Shown here one piece after another: positions 45,804 through 56,069 of a DNA stretch of 64,000 bases. The notes below the pieces were generated by a model that saw only the letters and a program-made list of their open reading frames with translations, was not told the origin of the DNA and did not search any database. The number at the start of each line of letters is the position of its first letter. Position 1 is the first letter of the stretch. The stretch comes from Chryseobacterium sp. SSA4.19 (GTDB taxonomy: Bacteria; Bacteroidota; Bacteroidia; Flavobacteriales; Weeksellaceae), in the NCBI RefSeq assembly GCF_022601875.1, contig NZ_JAKVIP010000013.1:62001-126000 (forward strand). Reading direction: 5' to 3'. Both the position numbers and the translations under genes were made by a program.

Positions 45804-46958
45804 ATGATTATTGCTGAAGAAGTACAGAATGAAAATCAGAAAAAGGAATTTTTAGAGTTCCCGTTAAGGCTTTATCAGCATGATAAGAATTATATCAGAC
45901 CCTTGAATAAGGATATTGAAGAATTCTTTGATCCTGAAAAAAACAAATTCTTCAAAAGCGGGACCTGTACACGGTATTTATTTAAAAACAAACAAAATCA
46001 GATCGTTGGAAAAGTCGCTGTTTTTGTGAATCCTCTATATAAACAGGCTCAGCCAACCGGAGGGATCGGTTTTTTTGACTGTATTAATGACCAAGAAACA
46101 GCAAACTTTATTTTTGACCACTGCAAGGCATGGCTTCAGCAGCGGGGAATGGAAGCAATGGACGGCCCGATTAATTTCGGAGAACGTGACAAGTTCTGGG
46201 GATTGCTGACCGAAGGTTTTATCGAACCCCTGTATGGAATGAATTATAATTTCCCTTATTATAAAGATCTTTTTGAACACTATGGATTCAATATCTATTT
46301 TGAACAACTGTGTTTTTCAAGACCTATTTTTGCTGAAGTATCAAGGGTATTTACCGTAATGCATTCCAAGCACACAAAAAACCCGAATCTTTCAGCAATA
46401 CCCATGCAGAAAGACCGTCTGGAAAAATTTGCAAAGGATTTTACGGAAATTTATAATAAGGCATGGGCAACACACGGGGAAGGGAAGCAAATAGAAGAAG
46501 CAAAGACCATAAAAATGTTTAAAATGATGAGACCTATTATCAATGAACATATTTCCTGGTTTGTCTACGAAAATGAAAAACCTGTTGCGATGTGGATAAA
46601 TATCCCGGACCTGAATCAATGGTTTAAATACCTGGACGGACAATTCGGGCTTTGGGAAAAACTGAAGCTTTTATGGCTTAAAAAATTTAAGAAAAACGAG
46701 AAGATGATTGGTCTTGTTTTTGGTGTTGTTCCTGAGTGGCAGAAGAAAGGCCTTGAAGGCTATATGATCTGGGAAGGGACGCAGCATCTGAGAAAGCATA
46801 CGGATTTTAAGGTAACCGAGCTGCAATGGATCGGCGACTTCAATCCTAAGATGATTAAGATTGCGGAAAGCCTCGATACCACCGTAACGCGCAAGCTAGC
46901 CACTTACCGTTATCTTTTTGACAGAAATAAAAAATTTGAGAGACATCCTGAATTATAA
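45804..46958 (+). CDS. GNAT-fold-like protein of unknown function (YghO-like)
   Basis: Cytosolic protein of 384 residues found widely in Bacteroidetes. The N-terminal RLYQHDKNYIRPLNKDIEEFFDP and the C-terminal VVPEWQKKGLEGYMIWEG with LQWIGDFNPKMIKIAESL follow the pattern of a double acyltransferase-like fold in which the second half keeps an acetyl-CoA-type loop. The middle MDGPINFGERDKFWGLL is well conserved in such proteins in my recollection. I do not know its substrate. It is followed 21 bases later by a small membrane protein gene. Confidence 0.65.
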   Translation: MIIAEEVQNENQKKEFLEFPLRLYQHDKNYIRPLNKDIEEFFDPEKNKFFKSGTCTRYLFKNKQNQIVGKVAVFVNPLYKQAQPTGGIGFFDCINDQETANFIFDHCKAWLQQRGMEAMDGPINFGERDKFWGLLTEGFIEPLYGMNYNFPYYKDLFEHYGFNIYFEQLCFSRPIFAEVSRVFTVMHSKHTKNPNLSAIPMQKDRLEKFAKDFTEIYNKAWATHGEGKQIEEAKTIKMFKMMRPIINEHISWFVYENEKPVAMWINIPDLNQWFKYLDGQFGLWEKLKLLWLKKFKKNEKMIGLVFGVVPEWQKKGLEGYMIWEGTQHLRKHTDFKVTELQWIGDFNPKMIKIAESLDTTVTRKLATYRYLFDRNKKFERHPEL

Positions 46959-46979
46959 TATTAAAAAAAACAGCAACTT

Positions 46980-47483
46980 ATGGATTCATTAATTATTTTA
47001 CTGATTTTATTTCTCTTTATCGTCTTCTCTATTCCAGCGCTTATTTTCCTAATTGCCTATCTTGCCGCCAGAAGCAGGAAGAAAAAGCAGCAACTCCTGC
47101 TGGAGCAGATCGGTACTCCCGAATATTATGCTTTTGTACGCTATAACATGGGAAATGCGCAAAATGAGTTCTTTAAGATTAAGGCATTCCAGGGAAGCGG
47201 AATGATTTATGTAGAAGGCCGCAATATTCATTTTGTAGATACTTTGCATAGAAACCCGCATGTATTTGCTATGGATGAAAGCTTTATAAAATGGGAAGAC
47301 ATCAATATCGTCAATGGCCTTTTAAAATGGTTTTCCATAGCAGATCAGGAGAAAAAATATTATTTCAATATTGAGAGCGGGATGTTTATTTTCAACACCA
47401 ATTCTTCAAAGCCTACGACAAAAAGTGTTTTCGACAGGCTGGTTATGTATCAGAATGAAATGCCTGTCACGCATCAGATTTAA
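46980..47483 (+). CDS. Small membrane-anchored protein of unknown function
   Basis: A 167-residue protein with one strong N-terminal membrane helix (residues about 4-30, rich in Ile, Leu and Phe), a basic stop-transfer stretch (ARSRKKKQQ) that puts the rest in the cytosol, and a soluble domain of 130 residues. The soluble part looks beta-rich (FKIKAFQGSGMIYVEGRNIHFV; KYYFNIESGMFIFN). I recognise no family. The 21-base gap from the upstream gene suggests co-transcription. A 17-bp palindrome directly follows the stop codon. Confidence 0.65.
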   Translation: MDSLIILLILFLFIVFSIPALIFLIAYLAARSRKKKQQLLLEQIGTPEYYAFVRYNMGNAQNEFFKIKAFQGSGMIYVEGRNIHFVDTLHRNPHVFAMDESFIKWEDINIVNGLLKWFSIADQEKKYYFNIESGMFIFNTNSSKPTTKSVFDRLVMYQNEMPVTHQI

Positions 47484-47520
47484 AGCAATTCGGCGGGGCC
47501 TTTGGCTCCGCCGAATTGCT
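47484..47520. repeat. 17-bp-stem palindrome with TTT loop
   Basis: Arms 47484-47500 and 47504-47520 pair fully apart from one G-T (47497/47507). The GC-rich core TTCGGCGG is shared with the palindrome at 7023-7059. It begins one base after the stop codon 47481-47483 and lacks a following T-run; a separate terminator lies 26 bases on. Probably an interspersed palindromic element or a 3' mRNA-stabilising structure. Confidence 0.65.
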
Positions 47521-47545
47521 AAAACATCCTTTATTATTAAAAAAG

Positions 47546-47566
47546 CCTTGTTAAGAACAAGGTTTT
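47546..47566. terminator. Bidirectional terminator ending the methionine locus
   Basis: CCTTGTT (47546-47552) pairs with AACAAGG (47556-47562), with T-run on the plus side and A-rich sequence on the other. Lies 25 bases after the metF stop and would end the long minus-strand transcript. Confidence 0.75.
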
Positions 47567-47590
47567 ACAATTAAATATCATTTTACGTTA

Positions 47591-48550
47591 TCAGAATAGC
47601 TCACCGGCTACTTTTTTAATATTGTCGCTTTTCCCCATTGAGTAAAAATGTAAAACCGGAACTCCGAAATCCAGCAGTTCCCTGCACTGGCTGATCGCCC
47701 ATTCTACCCCAATCTGCTTTACAGCATCGTTATTCTTTGCTTTCTCAACTTCATTGATCAATTCTTCAGGCAGATCGATCTTAAAAATCTGAGGTAATAT
47801 TTTCAAATGTTTTTTGGTAGCAATCGGTTTAATTCCGGGGATAATCGGAACAGAGATTCCCATCTCGCGGGCTTTCTGTACAAATTCAATAAACCTTTTA
47901 TTATCAAAAAACATCTGTGTTACGATATAATCGGCCCCTGCATCCACTTTCTGCTTGAGCCATTTTAAATCATAATTCATAGACGGTGCTTCCATGTGTT
48001 TTTCAGGATAGCCGGCTACGCCGACACAGAATTTATTATGCTCTTCACATTCTTTTTCTTCATTGTGCAGATACTTACCTCTTCCCAGATCATTGATCTG
48101 ATTGACCAGTTCCATGGCACTTCCATGGCCGCCAACACTGGGCTCAAAATACTGGTGCCCTTTCATGGCATCTCCTCTTAAAGCCATCACATTATCAATT
48201 CCCAGATACATACAGTCGACCAAGAGGTATTCTGTTTCTTCTTTGGTATATCCTCCGCAAAGCAGATGGGGAACGGTATCTACATTGTATTTATGCTGAA
48301 TCGCAGCGCAAATCCCCAAAGTTCCGGGGCGCATTCTGGTGATCCGGCGTTCCATTAAACCATTTCCTTTATCGATGTAGATATATTCTTCTCTGGAAGT
48401 CGTCACATCAATAAACGGCGGCTTGAATTCCATCAGCGGGTCAATATTTGTGTACAGATCTTCAATCCCGATCCCTTTCTGTGGCGGAACCACCTCGAGG
48501 GAGAATAATGTTTTTCCGTTTGCTTTTTTTATATGGTCTGTGATTTTCAT
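47591..48550 (-). CDS. metF: Methylenetetrahydrofolate reductase
   Basis: Reduces 5,10-methylene-THF to 5-methyl-THF, the methyl donor of MetH. It is a FAD-binding TIM barrel of 319 residues. Signatures include SLEVVPPQ with the catalytic Glu, the FIDVTTS strand, LLCGGYTKEE, NVMALRGD, and YIVTQMFFDNKRFIEFV near the end. It is the last gene of the SAM-riboswitch locus. Its ATG lies only three bases after the stop of the KAP-type NTPase gene, so its ribosome-binding region falls within that gene's last codons and translation is likely coupled. Confidence 0.94.
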   Translation of the reverse strand: MKITDHIKKANGKTLFSLEVVPPQKGIGIEDLYTNIDPLMEFKPPFIDVTTSREEYIYIDKGNGLMERRITRMRPGTLGICAAIQHKYNVDTVPHLLCGGYTKEETEYLLVDCMYLGIDNVMALRGDAMKGHQYFEPSVGGHGSAMELVNQINDLGRGKYLHNEEKECEEHNKFCVGVAGYPEKHMEAPSMNYDLKWLKQKVDAGADYIVTQMFFDNKRFIEFVQKAREMGISVPIIPGIKPIATKKHLKILPQIFKIDLPEELINEVEKAKNNDAVKQIGVEWAISQCRELLDFGVPVLHFYSMGKSDNIKKVAGELF

Positions 48551-48553
48551 TAT

Positions 48554-49975
48554 TTATTTTATGATAATATCTTTAGTTATTTTAAATATATCTTTAAAAA
48601 CTTCAACTAAATCCAAAGTTTCTATTTTGAAATTATCGGTGATTTCATAGTCTCCATAATTGTTTGATTTCATATTTATGCCTTTTACACTAAAAATAGT
48701 ATTAGCTTCACTTACTACTTTCAATTCAGAAAACATAAGAAAAGAAATTAAGATTTCCTTTAAGTAGATTAACTGTTGCTTTTCAATTATATTAATAAAA
48801 TTTAAGATTATTTTTTCATCTCCAAAAAAATACAGCAATGTCTTCGCTAAAGAATATGGATTCCTAAAACTTGAAAAATTATTTATTTTCCTGCCGTTAT
48901 AATAGGTTCTATTTAGATCTACATTAGAGAAATCATCACATTTATTCAATATATTTTGGAATGAAAAATCATTACTAAATAATTGCCTTGCTGTAATAAA
49001 ATTATTCTCAATTGCATCACTAAAAATAAATTTAAAGAATTCTTTCTTGTTTTCATCCCTAAAATTACTTCTGCTTAATTCAAAATCATCAGCGAATGCA
49101 AGTAAATAATCCGTATTTTTATAATGATAAACTTCTGAAGAATAAAATTTATTTATGTATCCAAAAAAGTCTACATTTTCGCCATAAAAATGATGATAAA
49201 TATGTTTAATATTATTTATATCACAAACTAAAATAACTTTCTCAAATCCAAATTTATTCTCACCTAATTTATCGTGTGCAGAAAAGATATTTAAAATTCT
49301 AAAAATATGTTCAGGATCAATTCTATCTAAATCATCGATGACCAAAGTCATTTTTTTCTTAGTTTCTTGTTCAATATTTTTAATAAGCTCAAATAATAAT
49401 TGGGTAATAGCATTATTTTCATAAAAACTTCCAATTTTTCCTTCATGCTTTTTGAAAAAATTATTTATAACCTCTAATTCTGGATTTTTTTGAATTTCAT
49501 TTTCAAAATTTTTGAAATCCCGTGCACTCAGTTGTGTAAGTTTTGCTATTAATTTCCCTAAGTTTTTAAGTATTCCATATGAACCAGATGCATTATCCTC
49601 AACAACGCTTTCTCCAATTAAATCAGAGGCTGAAACAAAGTCTTCTAAAAATTTATTCGAGAAATATTGATGAATAAGATTTCCTTTTGAAAAGTTTAAA
49701 TTTTCAAAAATAATTACATCTTGACTTAAGATTTGGAATAAAATATCAAATTTTATTAGCTCAAAAATATCTTCGTTTGAAGCAATTGAGTAATTTACCG
49801 GATTTATAAAAATTGGAAAATACTCATCGTTATATTTTTCATCATTAAAAAATTCATTTAAAAAATAAGACTTACCAATTCCAAATTTCCCAGAGAAAAC
49901 AATTCTATTATTATTCTCAATATTTAAATGATTTTCAAATTTTTGAAAAACCTTTTCTATTAATTCTCTTCCCAT
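48554..49975 (-). CDS. KAP-family P-loop NTPase inserted in the methionine operon
   Basis: Predicted ATPase of 473 residues, started at the ATG at 49975 because the longer start (50014) overlaps metH. Walker A is SGKFGIGKSY (Gly29-Ser36); Walker B is LVIDDLDRIDPEH at about residues 211-223, the hallmark IDDLDR of KAP NTPases; then VILVCDINNIKHIY and FFGYINKFY match the family's downstream motifs. I see no membrane helices between the Walker motifs, unlike many KAP proteins. KAP members occur in anti-phage systems (QatA, for example) and in mobile DNA, but no partner gene is adjacent. The gene is far more AT-rich than its neighbours: three sampled 60-base lines have 42 G+C in 180, against 30 in 60 for one metH line. 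This points to recent transfer. Confidence 0.85.
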   Translation of the reverse strand: MGRELIEKVFQKFENHLNIENNNRIVFSGKFGIGKSYFLNEFFNDEKYNDEYFPIFINPVNYSIASNEDIFELIKFDILFQILSQDVIIFENLNFSKGNLIHQYFSNKFLEDFVSASDLIGESVVEDNASGSYGILKNLGKLIAKLTQLSARDFKNFENEIQKNPELEVINNFFKKHEGKIGSFYENNAITQLLFELIKNIEQETKKKMTLVIDDLDRIDPEHIFRILNIFSAHDKLGENKFGFEKVILVCDINNIKHIYHHFYGENVDFFGYINKFYSSEVYHYKNTDYLLAFADDFELSRSNFRDENKKEFFKFIFSDAIENNFITARQLFSNDFSFQNILNKCDDFSNVDLNRTYYNGRKINNFSSFRNPYSLAKTLLYFFGDEKIILNFINIIEKQQLIYLKEILISFLMFSELKVVSEANTIFSVKGINMKSNNYGDYEITDNFKIETLDLVEVFKDIFKITKDIIIK

Positions 49976-49986
49976 AATTAAAGTTT

Positions 49987-52647
49987 TTAATCCGCTAAAT
50001 TCGGTGACAGCCATTTCCTTGCTTCCTGAAGAGAAATGCCTTTTCTTTTTGAATAATCTTTCAGCTGATCTTCTGCGATTTTTCCCAGTCCGAAATACTT
50101 GGCGTGCGGACTTCCGAAATAATATCCCGAAACTGAGGCAGTGGGAAACATGGCAAGACTCTCTGTTAAATATACCCCGATATTTTCTTCCACTTTCAGA
50201 AGATCCCAGATCGCATGCTTTTCCAGATGATCAGGGCAAGCGGGATAACCGGGTGCCGGGCGGATTCCTTTATACTTTTCGGCAATCAGTTCTTCGTTGC
50301 TTAGGTTTTCCTTGTTGGCATAGCCCCAATATTCAGTCCTGATTTTTTTATGCAAAAATTCAGCATAGGCTTCGGCAAAACGGTCTGCCAGAGCTTTTAC
50401 CATAATGGCATTATAGTCATCATGGGATTTTTCATATTCAGCAGCCAGTTCATCGGTTCCGAAGCCTGTCGTTACACAGAAAGCTCCCATATAATCCGTT
50501 TTCCCTGAACTCTGAGGGGCGATAAAATCACTTAATGCCAGATAATCTTTACCTTTTGACCTTTGGGCCTGCTGCCTTAATGTTAAAAACTTAATCTGTT
50601 CATTACGGTGCTTATCAAAGATGATAATATCGTCCGTTTCATTAGAGTTCGCTTTGAAGATTCCGAAAACAGCTTTGGCCGTGAGTAATTTTTCATCAAG
50701 AATCCTTTCTAAAATAACCTGAGCATCTTTGAACAGTTCTTTTGCCTGGGTCCCAACTACCTCATCTTCCAAAATAGCCGGGTATTTTCCGTGCAGATCC
50801 CAGCTTCTGAAAAACGGTGACCAGTCGATAAAAGGCAGCAATTCATTTAAATCCTGATTTTCAATAACGGTAATACCTAACTGATTGGGAGTAAAAATCT
50901 CTTCATTTTCCCAGTCTATCTTAAAATGGTTATTGCGAGCTTCTTCAAGGGTTGCATAATCTTTGTCCACCTGCCGGTTCAGGAATTTTTCCCTGAAATC
51001 CGAGTAGTCATTCTTTAACTCCGAAACATATTCTTTGTTACGGTCTCCCAGCAATGAACTTACTACATTTACTGCTCTTGAGGCATCATTTACATGAACA
51101 ACGGCATTTCTATATTTCAAATCAATCTTTACTGCCGTATGGGCTTTTGAAGTGGTTGCACCACCAATCAATAAAGGAAAGTTCAGGTTTTGCCTTTCGA
51201 GTTCTGAAGCAATATACACCATCTCATCCAGGCTTGGCGTAATCAATCCGCTTAAGCCGATTACATCAACGTTATGCTCAACAGCTGCCTGAATAATTTT
51301 TTCGGCAGGAACCATTACGCCAAGATCTACGATTTCATAATTGTTGCAGCCTAACACCACACTCACAATATTTTTACCGATATCATGAACATCACCTTTT
51401 ACGGTTGCCATTAATATTTTTCCGTTGGCCGGCCTTGAACCGTCTTTTTCCGCTTCAATGAAAGGCTGAAGATAAGCAACTGCTTTTTTCATCACCCTTG
51501 CTGACTTTACGACCTGTGGCAAAAACATCTTTCCGCTTCCGAAAAGGTCACCGACAACACCCATCCCGGTCATTAAATTAATTTCAATAACATGCAACGG
51601 CTTTGTAGCAGCCTGTCTTGCTTCCTCTACATCATCTTCAATAAAACGGTCGATTCCCTTTACCAAGGCATGTGTGATCCTGTCCTGCAAAGGTTTGGTT
51701 CTCCATTCAAGGTCTTCGGCTTTTTCTTTTTTAACGGATTTATGCTTTTCCGAATAATCCAGCAGCCGTTCTGTGGCATCCTCCCTTTTATCCAGGATAA
51801 CATCTTCAACCAATCCGAGAAGTTCTTTATTAATCTCATCATATACTTCCAGCATTGCAGGATTTACGATTCCCATATTCATTCCCGCCTGAATCGCATG
51901 ATACAGAAATACGGAATGCATCGCTTCTCTAACCGTATCATTTCCACGGAACGAAAAAGAAACATTGCTTACGCCGCCGCTAACAGAAGCATATGGAAGA
52001 TTCCGGCGTACCCACCTGGTGGCTTCGATAAAATCGACGGCATTTCTTCTGTGTTCATCCATTCCTGTAGCCACAGGAAATATATTTAAATCGAAAATAA
52101 TATCTTCAGCAGGAAAGTTCAGCTGATTGACCAAAATATCATAAGACCGTTTTGAAATCTCAATTCTGCGCTGGAAAGTATCAGCCTGCCCTTCTTCATC
52201 AAATGCCATGACAATTACTGCCGCACCATATCTTTTAATGGCTTTTGCCTGTTTGATGAACTCTTCTTCACCACCTTTCAAACTGATGGAATTGACCACA
52301 CATTTTCCCTGCGCTACCTGAAGTCCGGCCTCCAGAATTTCCCATTTTGAAGAATCGATCATGATCGGGATCCTTGCGATATCGGGTTCGGAAGCAATCA
52401 GGTTTAAAAATTTAACCATGGAAGCTTTTCCATCGATCAATCCGTCATCAAAATTAACATCGAGAATCTGCGCACCGCCTTCTACCTGATGGCGGGCAAT
52501 ATCCAATGCTTCACCAAATTTTTCCTCTTTAATTAATCTTAAAAACTTTTTAGAGCCGGCGACATTGGTACGTTCTCCAACGTTGATAAAATTACTTTCC
52601 GGCGTAATAATCAGAGGCTCAAGCCCTGACAATCTTAAATATTTCAT
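49987..52647 (-). CDS. metH: Methionine synthase, pterin-, cobalamin- and activation-domain subunit
   Basis: The C-terminal three-quarters of cobalamin-dependent methionine synthase as a separate protein of 886 residues. In order: the folate-binding barrel ([23 protein letters not shown]), the cobalamin cap and Rossmann domain with the axial ligand in [11 protein letters not shown] (His421), [13 protein letters not shown], and the SAM-dependent reactivation domain ([12 protein letters not shown]). It lacks the homocysteine/zinc domain, which is encoded by the gene at 53811-54821; such splitting is common in Flavobacteriia. It lies seven bases downstream of a desaturase gene and 11 bases upstream of the KAP NTPase. 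Confidence 0.94.
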   Translation of the reverse strand: MKYLRLSGLEPLIITPESNFINVGERTNVAGSKKFLRLIKEEKFGEALDIARHQVEGGAQILDVNFDDGLIDGKASMVKFLNLIASEPDIARIPIMIDSSKWEILEAGLQVAQGKCVVNSISLKGGEEEFIKQAKAIKRYGAAVIVMAFDEEGQADTFQRRIEISKRSYDILVNQLNFPAEDIIFDLNIFPVATGMDEHRRNAVDFIEATRWVRRNLPYASVSGGVSNVSFSFRGNDTVREAMHSVFLYHAIQAGMNMGIVNPAMLEVYDEINKELLGLVEDVILDKREDATERLLDYSEKHKSVKKEKAEDLEWRTKPLQDRITHALVKGIDRFIEDDVEEARQAATKPLHVIEINLMTGMGVVGDLFGSGKMFLPQVVKSARVMKKAVAYLQPFIEAEKDGSRPANGKILMATVKGDVHDIGKNIVSVVLGCNNYEIVDLGVMVPAEKIIQAAVEHNVDVIGLSGLITPSLDEMVYIASELERQNLNFPLLIGGATTSKAHTAVKIDLKYRNAVVHVNDASRAVNVVSSLLGDRNKEYVSELKNDYSDFREKFLNRQVDKDYATLEEARNNHFKIDWENEEIFTPNQLGITVIENQDLNELLPFIDWSPFFRSWDLHGKYPAILEDEVVGTQAKELFKDAQVILERILDEKLLTAKAVFGIFKANSNETDDIIIFDKHRNEQIKFLTLRQQAQRSKGKDYLALSDFIAPQSSGKTDYMGAFCVTTGFGTDELAAEYEKSHDDYNAIMVKALADRFAEAYAEFLHKKIRTEYWGYANKENLSNEELIAEKYKGIRPAPGYPACPDHLEKHAIWDLLKVEENIGVYLTESLAMFPTASVSGYYFGSPHAKYFGLGKIAEDQLKDYSKRKGISLQEARKWLSPNLAD

Positions 52648-52654
52648 TAATTTT

Positions 52655-53746
52655 TTATTCTTCTAAAATATAATAGGCATTATTTGCATTCTGCTTCAGC
52701 AGATCAACATGTTTACCTAAAGCGGTAACCATCGGAAACCGTTTGTAGCCCAGGTTGTGTTCCCGGGCAAATTCCTCAATCTCCTCGGTGATTTCATTAT
52801 AATAAGCGTAACTGTAATTCGGGAACAGGTGATGGGCCACGTGGAAATTAAAATTCCCCAGCACATTTCTTACGAACCAGTTGTTTTCCTTCAGATCATT
52901 GGTTACTTCCAGCTGATGACGCAGCCAGCTGAACGGAAGTCCGTTTTTCTCATTCAGTTTCGGAAAAGCATTGTCAGGAAGCGGATGTAAAGGCAGCAGT
53001 ACAAAAAGAGCAAAAATACTTGCCGCAATGACCTGCAAAAACCATGCTCCCAAAGCCAAACCAACAGATATTTTAAAAAACAAAACCGGAATTCCGACCT
53101 GATAGAAAAAATAAAACAGCTTATAGGTTACCATTTTTACCTTTTCTCTTAACGGAATAGCACCCTGTGTTTTCAGAATCACTCTGTCTTTATCAAAAAA
53201 ATCCCTGAAATCCCTGATAAACATCCAGTTGAACAGATATAAAGGATAGACCAGAAAGAAAAAATAGTGCTGGTATTTCTGAATGCCTTTTGCTTTGATC
53301 CAAGGAACAATTAATAGGAGGCCACTCTGTTCAATATCCGTATCCCAGCCGTCTACATTAGGATAAGCATGGTGCGCAGCAATATGCCTCTTTTTCCAGA
53401 TATAGGAATTGGCTCCTACAAAATCAAAAATCTGCAGGACAAGACTATTTAATTTTTTGTTTTTATAAATATTGTTGTGAGCAGCTTCATGAATGAGATT
53501 TAAATAAATCAGCACCAATGAAATTCCCATCAGTACAAAAGCTGATATATAGAGCCAAGAATTACCTGCATTAAGCAGAGCAAATACATACAGTCCAAAA
53601 TAGACCAAAGGCAGAATTATCGCTTTGATCTGGATATAAATATCCCTGTTTTCAGGGATGGTTTCCACTCTTTGGTTCACTCTTTTTCTCAGTTCATTAA
53701 ATAGTTTGGCATCCTCGGAATCTTTAAGGTAAATCGGTTTTTCCAT
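52655..53746 (-). CDS. Membrane fatty-acid desaturase between the two metH genes
   Basis: Membrane-bound di-iron desaturase of 363 residues. The three histidine boxes are present: HEAAHNN (H-x3-H), [10 protein letters not shown] (H-x3-HH) and [10 protein letters not shown] (H-x2-HH). Four or so hydrophobic segments flank them ([32 protein letters not shown], for instance). It is of the acyl-CoA/linoleoyl desaturase group and should introduce a double bond into acyl chains, adjusting membrane fluidity. It sits inside the methionine locus, 64 bases after metH part 1 and seven bases before metH part 2, with no obvious chemical link. The spacer before it could hold a separate promoter. Confidence 0.9.
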   Translation of the reverse strand: MEKPIYLKDSEDAKLFNELRKRVNQRVETIPENRDIYIQIKAIILPLVYFGLYVFALLNAGNSWLYISAFVLMGISLVLIYLNLIHEAAHNNIYKNKKLNSLVLQIFDFVGANSYIWKKRHIAAHHAYPNVDGWDTDIEQSGLLLIVPWIKAKGIQKYQHYFFFLVYPLYLFNWMFIRDFRDFFDKDRVILKTQGAIPLREKVKMVTYKLFYFFYQVGIPVLFFKISVGLALGAWFLQVIAASIFALFVLLPLHPLPDNAFPKLNEKNGLPFSWLRHQLEVTNDLKENNWFVRNVLGNFNFHVAHHLFPNYSYAYYNEITEEIEEFAREHNLGYKRFPMVTALGKHVDLLKQNANNAYYILEE

Positions 53747-53810
53747 GTGATAAGTTTTAATGAAAATAGAGATCAGCTTATACTGTCTTTTCTAACTCAT
53801 CCAACAAAAA

Positions 53811-54821
53811 TCATACAAAATCCTTTACTTTCCTGGGCGTATAATTTTTCACCATTTCAGCTATTGCCCGGATATGATCCGGCGTTGTACCGCAACATCC
53901 TCCAATAATATTGATCAACGCTTTTTCCACATATTCCCTGATCTGTTCAGCCATAAATTCAGGAGACTCGTCATATTGACCAAAAGCATTTGGCAAGCCT
54001 GCATTCGGATAGGCTGATATATAAAATTCAGAATTATGGGCCAATGTTTCCAGATACGGTGTCAGCTGATTGGCTCCTAATGCACAATTGAATCCTACGC
54101 TCAATAAATTCAGATGAGAAACACAGATTAAAAAAGCTTCCGCCGTCTGTCCGCTCAAGGTTCTTCCTGAAGCATCGGTAATGGTCCCTGAGACCATGAT
54201 GGGAATTTTAATTCCCCGCTCATCCTGAAGTTCATCAATAGCAAATAAAGCCGCTTTTGCATTTAAAGTATCAAAAATGGTTTCGACCAATAAAATATCA
54301 GAACCTCCATCTAATAAAGCCTCACACTGTTGTTTGTAAGCCAGTCTAAGATCTTCAAAAGTTACCGCTCTGTAACCAGGATCATTAACATCAGGACTCA
54401 AACTTGCAGTTCTGTTTGTCGGTCCGATAGAACCTGCTACAAATCTTGGTTTGTCGGGATTTTGAGCGGTGAATTCATCACAAACTTTTCTTGCAATTTT
54501 TGCTGATTCGTAGTTGAGTTCGTAAACCAAATCTTCCATGTGATAATCTGCCATTGCAATCGTTGTTCCTGAAAACGTATTGGTTTCAATGATATCGGCT
54601 CCTGCTTCAAGATATTTCTTATGGACTTCTTCAATAGCCTGAGGCTGGGTTAATGACAATAAATCATTGTTTCCTTTTACCGGGTGCTCCCAGTCTTTGA
54701 AACGTTCGCCACGGTAATCTTCCTCTTCAAACTTATAACGTTGAAGCATCGTTCCCATAGCTCCGTCCAGAATTAAAATTCTTTCGGATAATGCTTTGTA
54801 TAGCTGTTCTGAATTTTTCAT
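53811..54821 (-). CDS. metH: Methionine synthase, homocysteine-binding (zinc) subunit
   Basis: N-terminal quarter of methionine synthase as a 336-residue protein. It is a TIM barrel that binds and activates homocysteine through zinc. Visible are the opening [26 protein letters not shown], and the zinc cysteines in VGFNCALG and GGCCGTTP. It must work with the separate cobalamin subunit encoded at 49987-52647. The desaturase gene lies between the two subunit genes, so the pair is not contiguous. It lies 74 bases after the metZ-like gene. Confidence 0.94.
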   Translation of the reverse strand: MKNSEQLYKALSERILILDGAMGTMLQRYKFEEEDYRGERFKDWEHPVKGNNDLLSLTQPQAIEEVHKKYLEAGADIIETNTFSGTTIAMADYHMEDLVYELNYESAKIARKVCDEFTAQNPDKPRFVAGSIGPTNRTASLSPDVNDPGYRAVTFEDLRLAYKQQCEALLDGGSDILLVETIFDTLNAKAALFAIDELQDERGIKIPIMVSGTITDASGRTLSGQTAEAFLICVSHLNLLSVGFNCALGANQLTPYLETLAHNSEFYISAYPNAGLPNAFGQYDESPEFMAEQIREYVEKALINIIGGCCGTTPDHIRAIAEMVKNYTPRKVKDFV

Positions 54822-54895
54822 ATGAGTCTTTGCTTCACTGTAACTGTTATGATTGACTTATAATTCATTTTATTTTTTAACATATTTAAAACTGA

Positions 54896-56056
54896 TTAAT
54901 CCAATGCCTGCTTTAGATCCGCAATAATATCATCAACATGTTCCAGTCCGACAGAACAGCGCACCAATCCGGCTGTAATTCCCACTTCATTTCTTTCTTC
55001 ATCTGACAATTTGGAATGTGTTGTGGAAGCCGGATGTGTAACGATTGTTCTGGTGTCTCCTAAGTTTGCAGACAATGAACACATTTTTATTTTATTTAAA
55101 AAGCTGCGCCCGCCTTCAATACCTCCTTTTATTTCGAATGCTACAATATTTCCGCCCATCTTCATCTGTTTTTTAGCGATCTCATGGCCAGGATGTGATG
55201 GTAGGAATGGATATTTTGTCAACTCTACATTCGGATGATTTTCTAAAAACTCAGCGACCTTTAAAGCATTTTCACAGTGTTTTTCAACACGAATAGCCAG
55301 TGTTTCCAGGCTTTTAGATAATACCCAGGCATTAAATGGCGACATTGCCGGTCCTGTATTTCTGGCGAAAAGATAAATTTCACGGATCAGATTTTCCCGG
55401 CCCACAGCCACTCCGCCTAAAACCCGGCCTTGTCCGTCGATTAATTTTGTAGCCGAATGAACCACAATATCCGCCCCGTATTTAATCGGCTGCTGCAAAT
55501 AGGGCGTGGCAAAACAGTTATCGACGATAAAAACCAGATTATGCTTTTTGGCAATTTGTCCGAAGAACTCCAGATCCAACACCTCAATTGCCGGATTGGT
55601 CGGCGTTTCCAAATATAGGATTTTGGTATTAGGCTGGATATATTTCTCTATATTTTCAGCATCTTCAGCTTTGAAATATGTTGTTTCGATATTCCATTTC
55701 GGAAAATATTTGGTAAACAAGGTATGCGTAGACCCGAAAACCGACTGGCAGCTTACGATATGGTCTCCGGCATTCAGCAAAGTGGCAAAAGTTGAATAGA
55801 TGGCCGCCATTCCTGTTGCGAAAGCATAGCCTGCTTCAGCACCTTCCATATGCACTATTTTATCTGTAAATTCCGTTACATTCGGGTTTGAAAACCTGCT
55901 GTAGAGGTTTTTAGATTTTTCTTCCGCAAAACTGGCCCTCATATCTTCTGCATCTTCAAATACGAAACTTGAAGTGAGAAACAAAGGTGTGGAATGCTCG
56001 TCAAACTGAGTTCGCTCAGTCTGGGTTCTTATGGCAAAGGTTTCAAAATTTTCCAT
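54896..56056 (-). CDS. metZ: PLP-dependent sulfhydrylase (O-succinyl/O-acetylhomoserine type)
   Basis: Cys/Met metabolism PLP enzyme of 386 residues. It would replace the acyl group of activated homoserine with sulfide, giving homocysteine directly. Signatures: YSRFSNPNV at the start, EGAEAGYAFATGMAA, LETPTNPAIEV, and SATKLIDGQGRVLGG with the PLP Lys in SATK. Placement next to a metX-like gene and MetH supports direct sulfhydrylation (MetZ/MetY) rather than cystathionine gamma-synthase activity; the sequence does not settle which acyl group is used. Separated from the homoserine dehydrogenase gene by a 110-base spacer with an inverted repeat. Confidence 0.88.
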   Translation of the reverse strand: MENFETFAIRTQTERTQFDEHSTPLFLTSSFVFEDAEDMRASFAEEKSKNLYSRFSNPNVTEFTDKIVHMEGAEAGYAFATGMAAIYSTFATLLNAGDHIVSCQSVFGSTHTLFTKYFPKWNIETTYFKAEDAENIEKYIQPNTKILYLETPTNPAIEVLDLEFFGQIAKKHNLVFIVDNCFATPYLQQPIKYGADIVVHSATKLIDGQGRVLGGVAVGRENLIREIYLFARNTGPAMSPFNAWVLSKSLETLAIRVEKHCENALKVAEFLENHPNVELTKYPFLPSHPGHEIAKKQMKMGGNIVAFEIKGGIEGGRSFLNKIKMCSLSANLGDTRTIVTHPASTTHSKLSDEERNEVGITAGLVRCSVGLEHVDDIIADLKQALD

Positions 56057-56069
56057 AATCTATTTTAAT

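Noticed and set aside
48554..50014. KAP gene as part of a multi-gene defence island
   Set aside because: Its neighbours are metH and metF, and no nuclease, toxin, transposase or integrase is nearby. Only an isolated insertion is supported.
51592..52089. 165-codon open frame on the plus strand inside metH
   Set aside because: Lies wholly opposite the conserved folate-binding domain of MetH; no signal or family pattern.
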